From: Fasciola hepatica
Lineage: Eukaryota; Platyhelminthes; Trematoda; Plagiorchiida; Fasciolidae
Direction: 5' to 3'
NCBI GenBank assembly: GCA_948099385.1
Contig: CANUEZ040000183.1
Location: forward strand, 1,798,001 to 1,862,000
Length of the DNA: 64,000 nt
Positions 8,733 through 18,062 of this stretch are shown piece by piece (positions within the stretch are counted from its first letter, which is position 1; every line of letters starts with the position of its first letter). Position numbers and translations under genes: made by a program. Below the pieces are notes generated by a model. That model saw only the letters and a program-made list of their open reading frames with translations. It made no database searches and had not been told where the DNA came from.

Positions 8733-11086
8733 AACCCCCTAACCGCTCTTCAAATTACGCCCAATTTGAAAGCCCAGCGGCGCATTTAGTCACAGGCACA
8801 AACTCTTCATCTGAAACGCGGTTAAAACGGGTCGAGCTTCGACTGCCCATCGTAAGCCACGCCTTATTTGACGATCCTTCATCACCTCACCACAACGAAA
8901 TTACGGCTCAGTCTACTGAGAACCTATCCAAAAACACCTTGTCTCTCTTACTACTTAACGTCCGCTCTCTCCTTCCAAAATTGCCCCTGCTTAGAGAGCT
9001 TACATTAGACCTACACCCTGACATTTTACTAGTTACCGAGACGTGGCTGACGGATCACACCCCATTAAACCACGTATCCATACCCGGCTATCAGGCCACT
9101 GCCAACAGTAGATCTGACCAAAGAGGAGGCGGCTGCATCATTTACACCAAACACATATTCACGGCGAGTAGGTTCCATCATCCTATTCTAGACAACATTC
9201 CAGACTCGGTCTGGCTCACTATCAAAGAAGATCAACAACTACTTCTCGTAGGATGTATCTACCGTCCTCCAAACCAGGGCAGGCACGAGTTGACAGCAAT
9301 AATAGACGCATTCAACTATGTCTCTAACCTCCCCGTAACTGCTAAAATTCTAGCTGGTGATTTCAACGTGCCTGAAATATGCTGGCATTCCATGACATCA
9401 CCCCCAAAACTCCATGATTTCCTTTCGTGTATCCATGTGGGTAATTGGGTACAGCATGTTTTATCCCCCACTCGAGGGAGAAATATATTAGACCTTATCT
9501 TCTCTATTGGTATCAAGAATTTAGATACCCAAATCTTAAGTCGCTTCACCGGTAGTGACCATAAGATGGTATCCTGTGTTTTTACTGCACCTTGGCCTCA
9601 CACTGATAAGTCAGCAGAAACACACCTTCCGACCACCAATAAGCAATACCATAAAGCTTGCTGGAATAGTCTACCCTCTTTTATCCGTTCCTTAAACTGG
9701 GACGAATCGTTTTTATCTAATGACCTAGAGATAGCAGCTGCCCAACTGTATACTAATCTTCACTACTGCCTCGACAAAATCAATCCAGCCTCGGGGCCTA
9801 TCATACGCAAACAGCGGAACTCTCTAGATCGTCTTAACGGTAACCTAGCCAAACTCCAACGAAGATTCACTAAGACGAGGGACTTCTCGTCGTATCTTCA
9901 AATAATACGTATATCCCGTACGATTAAATTGCGCTTGGATTCTTCTAAGAAGAAACAGGAACGAGATGCCTTAAGCCACCCAAACAAGGTGGAAGCACTG
10001 GCCAGGCTAATGAAGGTCAGAAACAAGCAACCTAACCAAGACATCCCATATTTGAACTATAATAATAAATGCTTGCGTGACCCTCTTTTGATTACGGAGG
10101 CTTTCAGCACCTATTTTGCCTCCTCTTTAACGACGGATGACGCCACATCCTTCCCCGTTCTAGATCCGGTGACATCAGTAACTTTCTCGACGGTAGTGTT
10201 CTACCCTGAGGAGGTTTCAGTCCATATTGCAAGAACAAGACCGTCCTGCAGGCCAGGTCCAGATGCATTACCACCGGCCATTTTTAGTCGAGGTGGCGAA
10301 GATGTTCCAATGTTGCTGACAAACATATTCAATTTGTCACTCAGGTGCAGTGTTTTCCCTTTCCAATGGAAAACTTCAACTATCATACCGATGCACAAAA
10401 AAGGATCACGTCTAGATCCAGTTAACTATCGGCCGGTGAACCACACCCCGGTCGTGTCCAGGATCATGGAGAGAATGATCAAGGAAAGGCTGACACATCA
10501 CCTTCTTAACAATAATCTAATCAACGCTGGTCAGCATGGTTTTCTGAAAAACAGATCATGTGCGACATGCATGACCGATTTCCTCAATCTGGTCACAGAG
10601 GCTGTCAATATTGGTAAATCGGCAATCGTGATCTTTTTGGACATGACCAAGGCGTTTGACCGGGTATCCCACGTCCGGTTACTACAGAAGATTAAAACTT
10701 ATGGAATCGTGGACCCAATGCTCGCTTGGTTTGCGTCCTATTTAACATCCCGAGACCAGGTTGTAAGTATAGGTGGAAATTTGTCCGAACCCCGTCCCGT
10801 AACCAGTGGGGTGATACAAGGTAGTGTACTGGGCCCATTACTGTTCCTAATGTACGTTAACGATATATTTACCATTTTCCAACGGGGAGTTCCCTTCCTG
10901 TTTGCAGATGATATCAAAATCGTGTACACTTTTGATCCCGTGGCGTTAGCCTCTACCGTAGATGACATTACAAGGGAACTGCTCGCTCTCAGCTCCTGGA
11001 GTAATGATTGGAAAATGAGTTTTTCCGCCGAAAAAGTAATATTATTACATATAAATGTCACGTCCCCACTGGAAGATTTAGTATAA
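8234..11086 (+). CDS. LINE ORF2, endonuclease-reverse transcriptase, main part (frameshifted at its 3' end)
   Basis: The frame is open from 8234 (after TAA 8231-8233) to TAA 11,084-11,086. It encodes an APE-type endonuclease: Asn of NVRSL (8957), Glu of TETWL (about 9038), RGGG, CIYRPP, GDFN (about 9356-9367), and SDHKMV (9554). The RT follows: NYRPVN, GFLKNRSC, LDMTKAFD (first catalytic Asp at about 10,640), GVIQGSVLGPLLF, and FADD (10,901-10,912). All catalytic residues needed for target-primed reverse transcription are visible. There is no ATG in this frame before 9392, which lies inside the endonuclease; the track-style start at 8252 is GTG. ORF1 is in the frame one base ahead, so a -1 shift from ORF1 would enter this frame. 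The true 5' limit of ORF2 is therefore undecided. Coding continues in another frame from about 11,035. Confidence 0.85.
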   Translation, partial: SLPRDPVAGSRPVFNTITYASTDNTVCPDTKYDAGRTFLSTTGPTCLRFRALYLSKRGIRFYLSGGPPRPISPPGSTLPVEYSYTPISSFSGLPQCSPQPWHKLQLPPRPRTAPVFSSLSLTQPKSTYSIKPRANAPNVHKSLPPLSPPSSFRASFTPSRIRPFQLEPPNRSSNYAQFESPAAHLVTGTNSSSETRLKRVELRLPIVSHALFDDPSSPHHNEITAQSTENLSKNTLSLLLLNVRSLLPKLPLLRELTLDLHPDILLVTETWLTDHTPLNHVSIPGYQATANSRSDQRGGGCIIYTKHIFTASRFHHPILDNIPDSVWLTIKEDQQLLLVGCIYRPPNQGRHELTAIIDAFNYVSNLPVTAKILAGDFNVPEICWHSMTSPPKLHDFLSCIHVGNWVQHVLSPTRGRNILDLIFSIGIKNLDTQILSRFTGSDHKMVSCVFTAPWPHTDKSAETHLPTTNKQYHKACWNSLPSFIRSLNWDESFLSNDLEIAAAQLYTNLHYCLDKINPASGPIIRKQRNSLDRLNGNLAKLQRRFTKTRDFSSYLQIIRISRTIKLRLDSSKKKQERDALSHPNKVEALARLMKVRNKQPNQDIPYLNYNNKCLRDPLLITEAFSTYFASSLTTDDATSFPVLDPVTSVTFSTVVFYPEEVSVHIARTRPSCRPGPDALPPAIFSRGGEDVPMLLTNIFNLSLRCSVFPFQWKTSTIIPMHKKGSRLDPVNYRPVNHTPVVSRIMERMIKERLTHHLLNNNLINAGQHGFLKNRSCATCMTDFLNLVTEAVNIGKSAIVIFLDMTKAFDRVSHVRLLQKIKTYGIVDPMLAWFASYLTSRDQVVSIGGNLSEPRPVTSGVIQGSVLGPLLFLMYVNDIFTIFQRGVPFLFADDIKIVYTFDPVALASTVDDITRELLALSSWSNDWKMSFSAEKVILLHINVTSPLEDLV

Positions 11087-11772
11087 ACGGCAAATTCATC
11101 CCCAATAACTCTCAGGTACGTGACTTGGGTCTACACTACTCATGTACGTTTGACTTTTCGGAACACGCAGCCATCCAGGTGGCTAAAGCACGCCGTACGA
11201 TCGGGCTAATACACCAAACATTTATTTTGCCAGAAAGTAAACTCAACATTTTTAAGTCCCATGTTAGACCTCTTCTGGAATACGGCTCAATCATTTGTTC
11301 CAACATGCGACAAAGGGACCGCATAGCGTTTGAGAATGTACAACGGGCATTCACGAAACAGCTCATAGGTTTTTCTACGCCCTCTAATTACATGGAACGT
11401 TGTGAGCGGCTGAAAATCGATCCCTTATGGCTACGCCGCGTAAGAAATAACCTGCTATTCTTTCACAATATCTTGAAGAATAGATCATGTAGTTCAGCAC
11501 CGCAGGTAAGAACCCTTTCTACGTATCCCTTACGTAACAATGAGTTCTTGGTGTCTGTCCCTTTGCCGAAGCTTGCTCTTCGGTCAAACTTCTTCATTAA
11601 CAAGTACGCTTCATTGAGGAATAAGCTACCACAACGAATTCGGGCGTTATCACCTACATCGGTGGCTTTCAAACAGGAAATAAGCATAGCCCTAACGGTG
11701 GACACGCTGACTATGTTATACAATCCGTATATTTCAAGGGCTCAGGCCTTTGAGGTAGGTATAGGGTACTAA
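11008..11772 (+). pseudogene. LINE ORF2 C-terminal part in a shifted frame
   Basis: This frame continues the protein after the single-base shift at the A5 run 11,031-11,035. It carries the RT thumb/C-terminal region of the CR1/Jockey group: DLGLHYS, HVRPLLEYGS, a helical stretch with ENVQRAFTKQL, then LRSNFFINKYASLRNKLP and a final Gly-Tyr before TAA. The same C-terminal pattern recurs in three other LINE copies of this window (3.5 kb, 11.9 kb and, in reverse, 57.2 kb). There is no ATG at its start, so it is not a separate gene. A one-base deletion in a homopolymer, real or a base-calling error, explains the break best. Confidence 0.85.
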
Positions 11773-11884
11773 TAAGTCGAATAACCGCTCTGAGCAACCT
11801 AGGCTCAATTAGACCCGCATAGGGTTGGCCCCACCGCTGCAGCAATTACGAAACCTAGCGGTTCATCCATACGATCTAGGACAG

Positions 11885-12093
11885 CAAAAAAGTCCCAACT
11901 TTTTACCATCAACTTCTTCCTCCCGAGATATGCAACCCTGTGGAATAAACTCCCAGCTGAAGTCCGTTCCGTAGATTCCCTGATTATGTTTAAGCCTGGA
12001 CTACACGTAGCTCTGGACATCCAAAAACTGATCGCTCTTACGAATCCTTATATGTCTTTTGATAGAGCTTATGAGGAAAGCGCTGGATACTAA
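11885..12093 (+). pseudogene. Second, diverged LINE ORF2 C-terminus
   Basis: About 110 bp after the first ORF2 stop, a further frame encodes a C-terminus of the same type: SQLFTINFFLPRYATLWNKL, then LPAEVRSV, a Phe-Lys-x-Gly-Leu helix and a final Ser-Ala-Gly-Tyr followed by TAA at 12,091-12,093. It aligns position by position with the preceding tail (Asn-Phe-Phe, Asn-Lys-Leu-Pro, Asn-Pro-Tyr, Gly-Tyr-stop) but is well diverged at the base level, so it is not a recent tandem duplication. It looks like the end of a related LINE family. Either a 5'-truncated copy lies here or the 3' end of the element is chimeric. Confidence 0.75.
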
Positions 12094-13671
12094 CCTGAAC
12101 CCTTGAGAATCTAGGATGTGCCACACCATACGCCGCAGTTGCCATCACCTAAGCGTAAACCTAACAGTTTACAATGCCTAAACAGAATAATTACCTCTAA
12201 TCTATAACCACTGTCACCCCAATAGTTCCTTCTACTTGGACTCCTCAGTATAGAACAACCACTATACCGAAAGAGACAGTAACAGCGTAGCGCCACGCAA
12301 ACAGTATGATAGTCCTACTCGCTCTGTCTGTTATTTTAAACCTATCTTATCGCCTCGTGCCAAACTGCGTTCTGCGTAGGCAAACGGTATTAAAGGTTAT
12401 CATTACTAACCACGGGCAAATCATAAATCCTTTGAAATGCATACATTTACCAAGCCTGTGTACGCAACTTCATCAGCCTGCAGCAGTATAGCTCAAATCC
12501 ACTGCGAGCCTATTTCACCCATGCCCCACTCACATAGACCTAACCAATCCATTGTTTATTGTCTTCACATATTATCATAACCCACAGCTGGAACCACGTC
12601 CAGACTGCAATCTCCCTTTATTTCAGGTCGTTGTCTCCCACTATCTCAGTCGCCAAATTGGCTAACCAAGGAGGCCGCTTTGACTCGTACGGACAGAGAC
12701 TCAAGTGGAACCTACCATGGCAACTGGGACAGAAATCCAACCACACAACAGGAGATACCCTCAATTGCTTATCAGATCGTTCAGCATTTTCTAACGCAAC
12801 CAACACGAATTCCAGCTCACGCGCATGCCGCTAACATACAGCCACACTCGGCTGATTGACTGACACATACTTTGCCCTGCCAGATGAAACTTACGCATTC
12901 GATGTAGTACGTTACCAGAATAACACTGAAGGCAAATGCGTCATCACATACATATATATTTGTCATTGAAACAGCATAACGCTGAAGTCCATGCGAAGAT
13001 TTTCCCACTTTATTATCCGTTAACACAGGTTATCTTTTCTCCGAACCGTAGCCGGCTGGAATTTGACTCTCCATTTCTCGAAGACCCTCTAGTTGCGCCT
13101 TCTCATTTCTGAATAGTACATGTTACTGGCCCTGAATCTAAACTCACCTTTTTATGGACTGCTGTTTCTCCCACATCCACCGGTGTTCACTTTCACGAAA
13201 CTGGCCTCAGGTCCCCCTGCTTCAAATCTCATTCCGTTTACAGAACTCCGGTAAATCCGTCATTCAGGGTCTGCATTGTCTTCATGGATCGCTATCCTCT
13301 TCGCATGCGTCGATTTTCCACCCTTTTTTTTCTTGTTCAAAATTTATTCCATCTGCAGAACCTCAGTTGGCCTCTGGTTTCCTGGGCTTGCATCATTCTT
13401 GTTAATAATGCCTCCTTAGCACTGCGCTAACGATTTTCTCAATATCTCCACCGCGCACCACTGCCTGATCCGGATTCGAAACCGGTTCAAAACTGCCGCG
13501 CAAACCATTATCAGAATGGTCCATTCAAACTATTCCTGTCATTGTTTTTTCATCTCTAATACTCTCGACTTTCATACTTAGAATATGTGAACATTTCATC
13601 TTATTGAGTAACGGGTACACCATGATCATGCTTTAACGCCTGCGTCTCGACCATGGCCGAGAAATATACCA
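12094..13671 (+). other. LINE 3' untranslated region
   Basis: The stretch is rich in pyrimidines and has no frame that matches a known domain. At its end (about 13,645-13,671) it carries a block with GGCCGAGAAATATACC before the (ATT)n tail. The same block, with small changes, precedes (ATT)n at 16.84-16.90 kb and, in reverse, at 52.48-52.53 kb. In CR1-type LINEs such a conserved 3' end is what the RT recognises, so this is a plausible RT-binding end; that role is inferred from the family. Confidence 0.65.
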
Positions 13672-13691
13672 ATATTATTATTATTATTATT
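13672..13691 (+). repeat. (ATT)n LINE 3' tail
   Basis: About seven ATT units follow the conserved LINE 3' end. The sequence to the right immediately resumes gypsy RNase H, so this is the junction between the LINE and its target. Short tandem tails instead of poly(A) are usual for CR1-type LINEs. Confidence 0.85.
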
Positions 13692-13694
13692 AAG

Positions 13695-14030
13695 TCTGAT
13701 GGCAACCGACAGCTTACATCTTCAAGCTTCTCAAACCTGCGGAATCCCGATGAAGCACCTTCAGCAGGGAACTACTATTAACTTATTTGGGTGTCCGATA
13801 CTTCCAGCGCACACTCGATGGCCAAATGTTCACAGTGCTCACAGATCATAAACCTCTAACGTACGCTTTCCAGTCAGCCTCTGATCGATATTCGTCACGC
13901 AAGATTCGCCGCAAACTGTTTCACAGTTTGATGCGGGCAAACGGCACGCCTCTTGGGCACAAAATCCCGTGGCAGCCACACTTCCGTGCGCCCACAGTAT
14001 CGACTATCCACCCCCGATGGGCATAGAACT
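13695..14030 (+). pseudogene. Gypsy 1 RNase H, 3' part, resumed after the LINE
   Basis: Right after the (ATT)n tail the translation gives an RNase H piece: a broken copy of the Leu-Lys-Pro-Ala-Glu-Ser-Arg and STFSREL stretch, then LGVRYFQRTLDGQMF and VLTDHKPLTYAFQ (13,788-13,873). TDHKPL is the hallmark of gypsy RNase H. This continues the domain whose first part ends at about 6835, so the two halves belong to one element. Frame changes are present at 13,760-13,790 and after 13,900. Confidence 0.85.
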
Positions 14031-14129
14031 AAAGGCTATCATCGCAGCCCAAACGACAGATACTGAGGTCGAGAAGCTCAAAAACAGCTGAACCCTGCAT
14101 CTAGTGCCAGTAACCATTCCAACTTCGGA

Positions 14130-15140
14130 GGTAACTAATAATTGCGATGTGTCAATGGGTTGACCTCGACCACTAGTTCCAGCCAGTTTTCGCTGGCAAG
14201 TTTTATCAGCCTCTTATCGCGCTCTGGTGTAATAGCCTCAGTGAAACTAGTCACCCGGCGAATAGTTTGGACCTGCACCAAAGATGACTTACGTCTTTGG
14301 GCCTGCATTCATCTTCAGTGCCAAGGCTTTAAAATAAATCGTCACACCAAACCTACTCAAGGAACATTATATGGACCGGACGCACGCCTTCACCATGGGC
14401 TTGCGGGTCTCCTGGGGCCCCTTCCTTCATCCGGCATCTTCGTCTACATCCTCAAGTGTGAAGATAGCTTCACCTGCTGGCCACTGGCCCTACTCGTTCC
14501 ACGTCCTACCTCATGGGAAGCCGCAAAAGCTTTTCAAACGGGTTGGTTAATCAGTTCCTTTGCTCCGCTATCGTTACCGCTGGCAGCTGTTCTCATTTTG
14601 ACTGTTCCTTCCACGAGCTGCTGAACGTATTCCTTTGCGACACAACAAGATGACGGCCCACCATCTTCAGGCCAATGGCATGGTGGAGCGATCCCATTGC
14701 CGGCTGAGAGCTGCCCTTTGTGCTAGTGATAATTCATCAAGGAGTGAATTTCCACCAATGGTTCTCCCAGGGCTGCGTAACACGGTTGACTCCGACATGG
14801 ATGTTTTGTCGGCCGAACTGGTTAACGGATGCATATTGCGACTCCCAGGAGGGCTGGTTTCTCCATTGCCGCCTGCCAGTTTTGAACACGGGGATCATGC
14901 AAAACAGCTGTCACACTAAATGCAGTTGCCAAAGCTCATCCAGCCACAAGAACAAACTCCCAAAAGCCAACATACCTACCACCTTAGCGACGGCCAGCTT
15001 GTTTATTCCACTGTATGCAGTGCAATCATCACCACAAGCGGCTTAGCGGGCTGTTCAGCGTTATCCGGATTTACAACATTCTCTGTCCTACTCCGTGTGT
15101 TTGCTCAGTCCCAATCTGCATTTTCCAGCCCAAGCTGAAG
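14130..15140 (+). pseudogene. Gypsy 1 integrase remnant
   Basis: The frame 14,142-14,624 begins with the zinc-binding region (Cys-x-x-x-x-Cys in ACIHLQCQGFKINRHTK, about 14,300-14,360) followed by a GLLGPLP stretch (about 14,400-14,425) where active integrases have Asp-x-Val-Gly-Pro-Leu-Pro; the first catalytic Asp is lost. The next frame gives AHHLQANGMVERSH and LRAAL (14,650-14,715), the Asn-Gly-Met-Val-Glu-Arg signature with the third catalytic Glu position, then SAELVNGCILRLPGG (14,805-14,855). C-terminal sequence is traceable weakly to about 15,140. Inactive. Confidence 0.85.
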
Positions 15141-15189
15141 AAACCCTTGATGCCACCCAGACCCATGACATAGATTTGTCCGGAGGTGT

Positions 15190-15330
15190 GGAAGGCAGAC
15201 CGCCCTAACAGTTGCGAAATAAGGATGAATACGCATAAGATTACGGTGGGCGGAGAGGCTATATAAAGTTCTTATACGAGCTCAACCACCACTCTGTTAG
15301 GAAATAAATAACTAGGAAAAATGTGGAAAA
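15190..15330 (+). promoter_or_regulatory. Possible 3' LTR promoter/poly(A) region of gypsy 1
   Basis: Just behind the integrase end there is a purine-rich CGGAGGTGTGGAAGG stretch (about 15,180-15,195), a TATATAAAG box at 15,260-15,268 and AATAAATAA at about 15,302-15,310. This order fits a U3-R region. Without a matching 5' LTR it remains a suggestion. Confidence 0.4.
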
Positions 15331-15739
15331 CAAAGGGGTCCCGACAGGATCGATTTGATCTCCAAGTACCACTGATATAGGGCTCCGAAGGAAATGAGCA
15401 ACCCCCAGTATTGGGCTTTGGTCCATTTTATCTTGGACCTGATCCTGTGAAGAAGGAGAACCCACATGCCTCCTGTTCCCTGGACGAGCTTTTGTTTTCC
15501 ATGCACGGGAATGACTGAGGTGACAGCGAACAGGACTCTCAGCGTACGCATATCCAACGCCAGCTCCAATTTTCAGCCACTCTATACCCTTCCTATGTAC
15601 CCCTAGCGTGTATGTGGACGTCAAATGCAATGGCCACCACAGCCTCAATTTTCATCCCATTGATCCCGATGGCATGTCGACGCACCTAAAGACAAATACA
15701 ACTACCGGTAGTGAACCCAGAAAAAATGAAAAAAGAAAC

Positions 15740-16440
15740 GTAGGGAAAACAGTTCATTATTTCCATCTCTAATATTCTATCTTCCGCCATCTCCTTTGAA
15801 AAGCAGCCTTCTCCAAGTCCTAGCATTCAAGCCACGCTTAGGTTTACGACCGTTTCTAAAAGCTACCAACATCCGACGGCAGCCAGCAGAATCGGACCCG
15901 TAAATACCCCACGGCTGACGAACCATTTATCCCTCAGACCGGTCACACAGACCGATATTCTGGTACTTGGTGCTTCCTAGTTGGCTCCTGCAGACTAAAA
16001 TCACTACCCTGGCCTCGACTTCCAGCCCGCCGACCCGGGTAGCACGCCGGGGCACGAGACAACTAATGCTTGCATCAATAATGGTCACAAAAATTTAAGC
16101 AGGGAAACCGTCCATATTTTCCACTCCTACCTAACTATCCATCGTCGTTTTCGTGGTGGTTGCTTTTTACCCGTCCTATCCCCTGACCCACTAATGAGGT
16201 TACAGCCCAGCTTACCAGCAACCTCGTGTGAAAAAACACCGGAAATCGTCCAGTAGCACTTGTCCAGTAAATACCTTAAAGCTGAGCACTCCGTTCGCGG
16301 GTCGTGCCAAAGGTTCCTCCGTTTGCGCCTTGGTAGGGCGATTGGGTACTACCTTTCCACGTACTCATGCAGACTAGGACCTTCCTTCCCCATGAGCATA
16401 TTACGCCTGTGATAAATGACCTTTAAAAGGTTCATCATAA
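15740..16440 (+). repeat. Imperfect tandem repeat, two units of about 350-360 bp
   Basis: Unit 1 (about 15,740-16,090) and unit 2 (about 16,095-16,440) share a series of landmarks in the same order: GGGAAAAC/GGGAAACC followed by a TTTCC run, then a block with GAGGTTACAGCCC against AGGTTTACGACCG, GTAAATACC (15,900 and 16,268), and TGCAGACTA (15,988 and 16,368). The units are diverged by eye to roughly 60-70% identity. No coding potential is visible. The region leads into a LINE 3' end at 16.84-16.90 kb and could be part of that element's 3' region. Confidence 0.5.
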
Positions 16441-16829
16441 TTCCTAGGTGGAACGTCCTTCAAACAGCCGAGCCTCTCCTCCCTAAATTTGGGATCCTGT
16501 TGGATATTGTTTCACCCATCCCAAAACTGAATATAAACCTCCGGTGACAGCATGGTTTCCTGCACTGGCTGATTCTACCATTTCTCTGTTATACTGTGTG
16601 TTCTGCTTCCTGAGAAGACCTTTTTCCAACAATTTCGCCTACCGCCGGTTCTCTTCCATTGCAGTTTGTTGAAATCGAATTTGGATCGCACTTATCGCGC
16701 AAATCTTAGTCACTATAGTTCGTTTAACCCAGTCCAGTTTTATTTTCCTGTTTGCTAAAGTGGCCAGCTCCTCCTTTTAAAATATTTTATTTTCTGTTTC
16801 AGTGAATGAAAACCTATATTTTGATCACG

Positions 16830-16900
16830 CTCTCATGCGTGCTTCTCGGCTGAGGCTGAGAAGTATACCGTTATTATTGTCATTGCTATTATTATTATTC
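16830..16900 (+). repeat. LINE 3' end with (ATT)n tail
   Basis: A small hairpin-like block (TCTCGGC...GCTGAGAA) followed by GTATACC and a (TTA)n/(ATT)n tail at 16,871-16,899 repeats the 3' end of the LINE at 13.64-13.69 kb. It marks the end of another, 5'-truncated or decayed plus-strand copy whose body is presumably the preceding pyrimidine-rich DNA. Confidence 0.65.
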
Positions 16901-16904
16901 GTTA

Positions 16905-18020
16905 GCCAATGTGAGAATGTGTGCGTTTAAGACACGCGGGAAATTTTTACTTTGGATTGGCTTGACATATAAGCCTTGCTTCTGTACATTTACTTGGTTT
17001 GGATTTTGCAGTTGGAGGGCTATTAGACCGTCAGGCAACTGGCTTCGAGTGGTCCGTCTTCACCTCCAAGGACACTGATGATACACGCATCATAATTTTG
17101 CTTTCGTTTGGCTGTCTTATTCTTCACCCTCCTCACTAGCCCGGCTAAATTTATAACGAATTCTTTGACAGCACCCAAAGGTCACGAACTAAAGTGCTCT
17201 TGATCGTCAGATGTCATCAGCACTTCATCGAATTTAAGGCTTCTTTCTTTGGCTAGACGTCTTCCTCGGGTTTGTAAGCTCGACAAATACTCACGCAACC
17301 ATTATTTTCAAAATACCCTGGTCAGATAATTCGCTGGTTTTCATCCATGTGAGTGGCTACCTGGGAGACTCGCCAGCATTTAAAATCCAGTATTCGACCT
17401 CTTTGCCAAAGGATCCTTAAAAGTGACCGCAAAATGAGGGGGAGGCTTTTAGTGCCAGCAACAACAGGGTGAGTATACAAGAGTATCTCTACCCCCATCA
17501 TCATGGTGTTTGGTGTCATTCTCTGTTGGTTGATCTTCAGTGAGAAACTTCAATATTCTCTTAGTGGACCTGACAAACAGCTACCACACTTTGCTGCGGC
17601 GAAGGCCTGTGAGAGGTTGGAGAGCCATCCGAAGCCACACGTTGCATTTCGATCCTGTAGTTCGTTCCTTATTTGCATTTTGGTTTCGTTGCGGCACTTC
17701 TCGCTTGGCCCTCACGAAGTTTGACCCGTTCTCGGGTAAGACTCCTAACTGCACACCTTTTCTGTTTGTGAAGCTTTGCAGGTCTTGGAGGAGAGAGCCT
17801 TTTTTCATCCGATGCGGGACTTCCGAGTGCACTGCCCGGGTTTTCATGCAGGTCTTGACGCACCTGTGTCCTTTTTTCATTAGCTTCCCGCATGTGGCCT
17901 AAAAAGGCTCGAAACAGTCATGTGCAGCGTCACTGAATGGCCACTATCCTGGGGTCACCCTGCTCTTAGGCAGTAGAGCCACATAATGCTTACCCACGTC
18001 CGCCGTATTTCGTCTATATT
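16905..18020. other. Unassigned; short internal repeat near 17.68-17.88 kb
   Basis: No gene is recognised. The plus-strand frame 17,540-17,902 contains two related stretches about 120 bp apart, each with a Phe/Ile-x-Arg-Cys-Gly-Thr-Ser segment, and GCAGGTCTTG occurs twice (about 17,779 and 17,850). The reverse frames over the same bases are shadows. Its origin is unknown. Confidence 0.35.
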
Positions 18021-18024
18021 GAAT

Positions 18025-18062
18025 TTAGTATAGTATAGTATATTTATTGACCGTGGTCAATA
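18025..18062 (-). repeat. Reverse-strand retroelement 3' end with (TATAC)n tail
   Basis: Read on the reverse strand, the sequence is TTGACCACGGTCAATAAATA followed by about three TATAC units. It contains an ATTGACC-AC-GGTCAAT inverted repeat and an AATAAA signal. A related block occurs in reverse at 36,188-36,203. It probably ends the purine-rich (pyrimidine-rich on the reverse strand) repeat DNA to its right. Confidence 0.5.

Larger units (their letters stand above)
6850..13692 (+). mobile_element. CR1/Jockey-type LINE, best-preserved element of the window
   Basis: The element contains ORF1, an endonuclease-RT ORF2 and a long pyrimidine-rich 3' region ending in (ATT)n at 13,672-13,691. The next bases resume the interrupted gypsy RNase H, so the 3' boundary is essentially exact. 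The left boundary lies between the last gypsy codon match (about 6835) and the ORF1 start at 6942, leaving a very short 5' UTR. ORF2 has an APE-type endonuclease and an RT whose C-terminus (Arg-Ser-Asn-Phe-Phe, Leu-Pro) is typical of the CR1/Jockey group. The 3' region also holds a second, diverged ORF2 tail. One single-base frameshift in ORF2 probably makes this copy inactive. Confidence 0.85.
4635..15310 (+). mobile_element. Ty3/gypsy element 1 (CsRn1-like), split by a LINE
   Basis: Coding homology runs in the order gag, protease, RT, start of RNase H (4635-6835), stops at an inserted LINE, and resumes exactly inside RNase H and then integrase (13,695-15,140). The protease context (Val-Asp-Thr-x-x-x-x-Ser-Val-Ile-Pro) and the RT start resemble CsRn1-type elements of flatworms; that clade name is inference. 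All domains carry stops and frame changes, so the element is an old fossil that was already in place when the LINE inserted. A possible 3' LTR promoter lies at about 15.2-15.3 kb. No matching 5' LTR was recognised. Confidence 0.8.
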
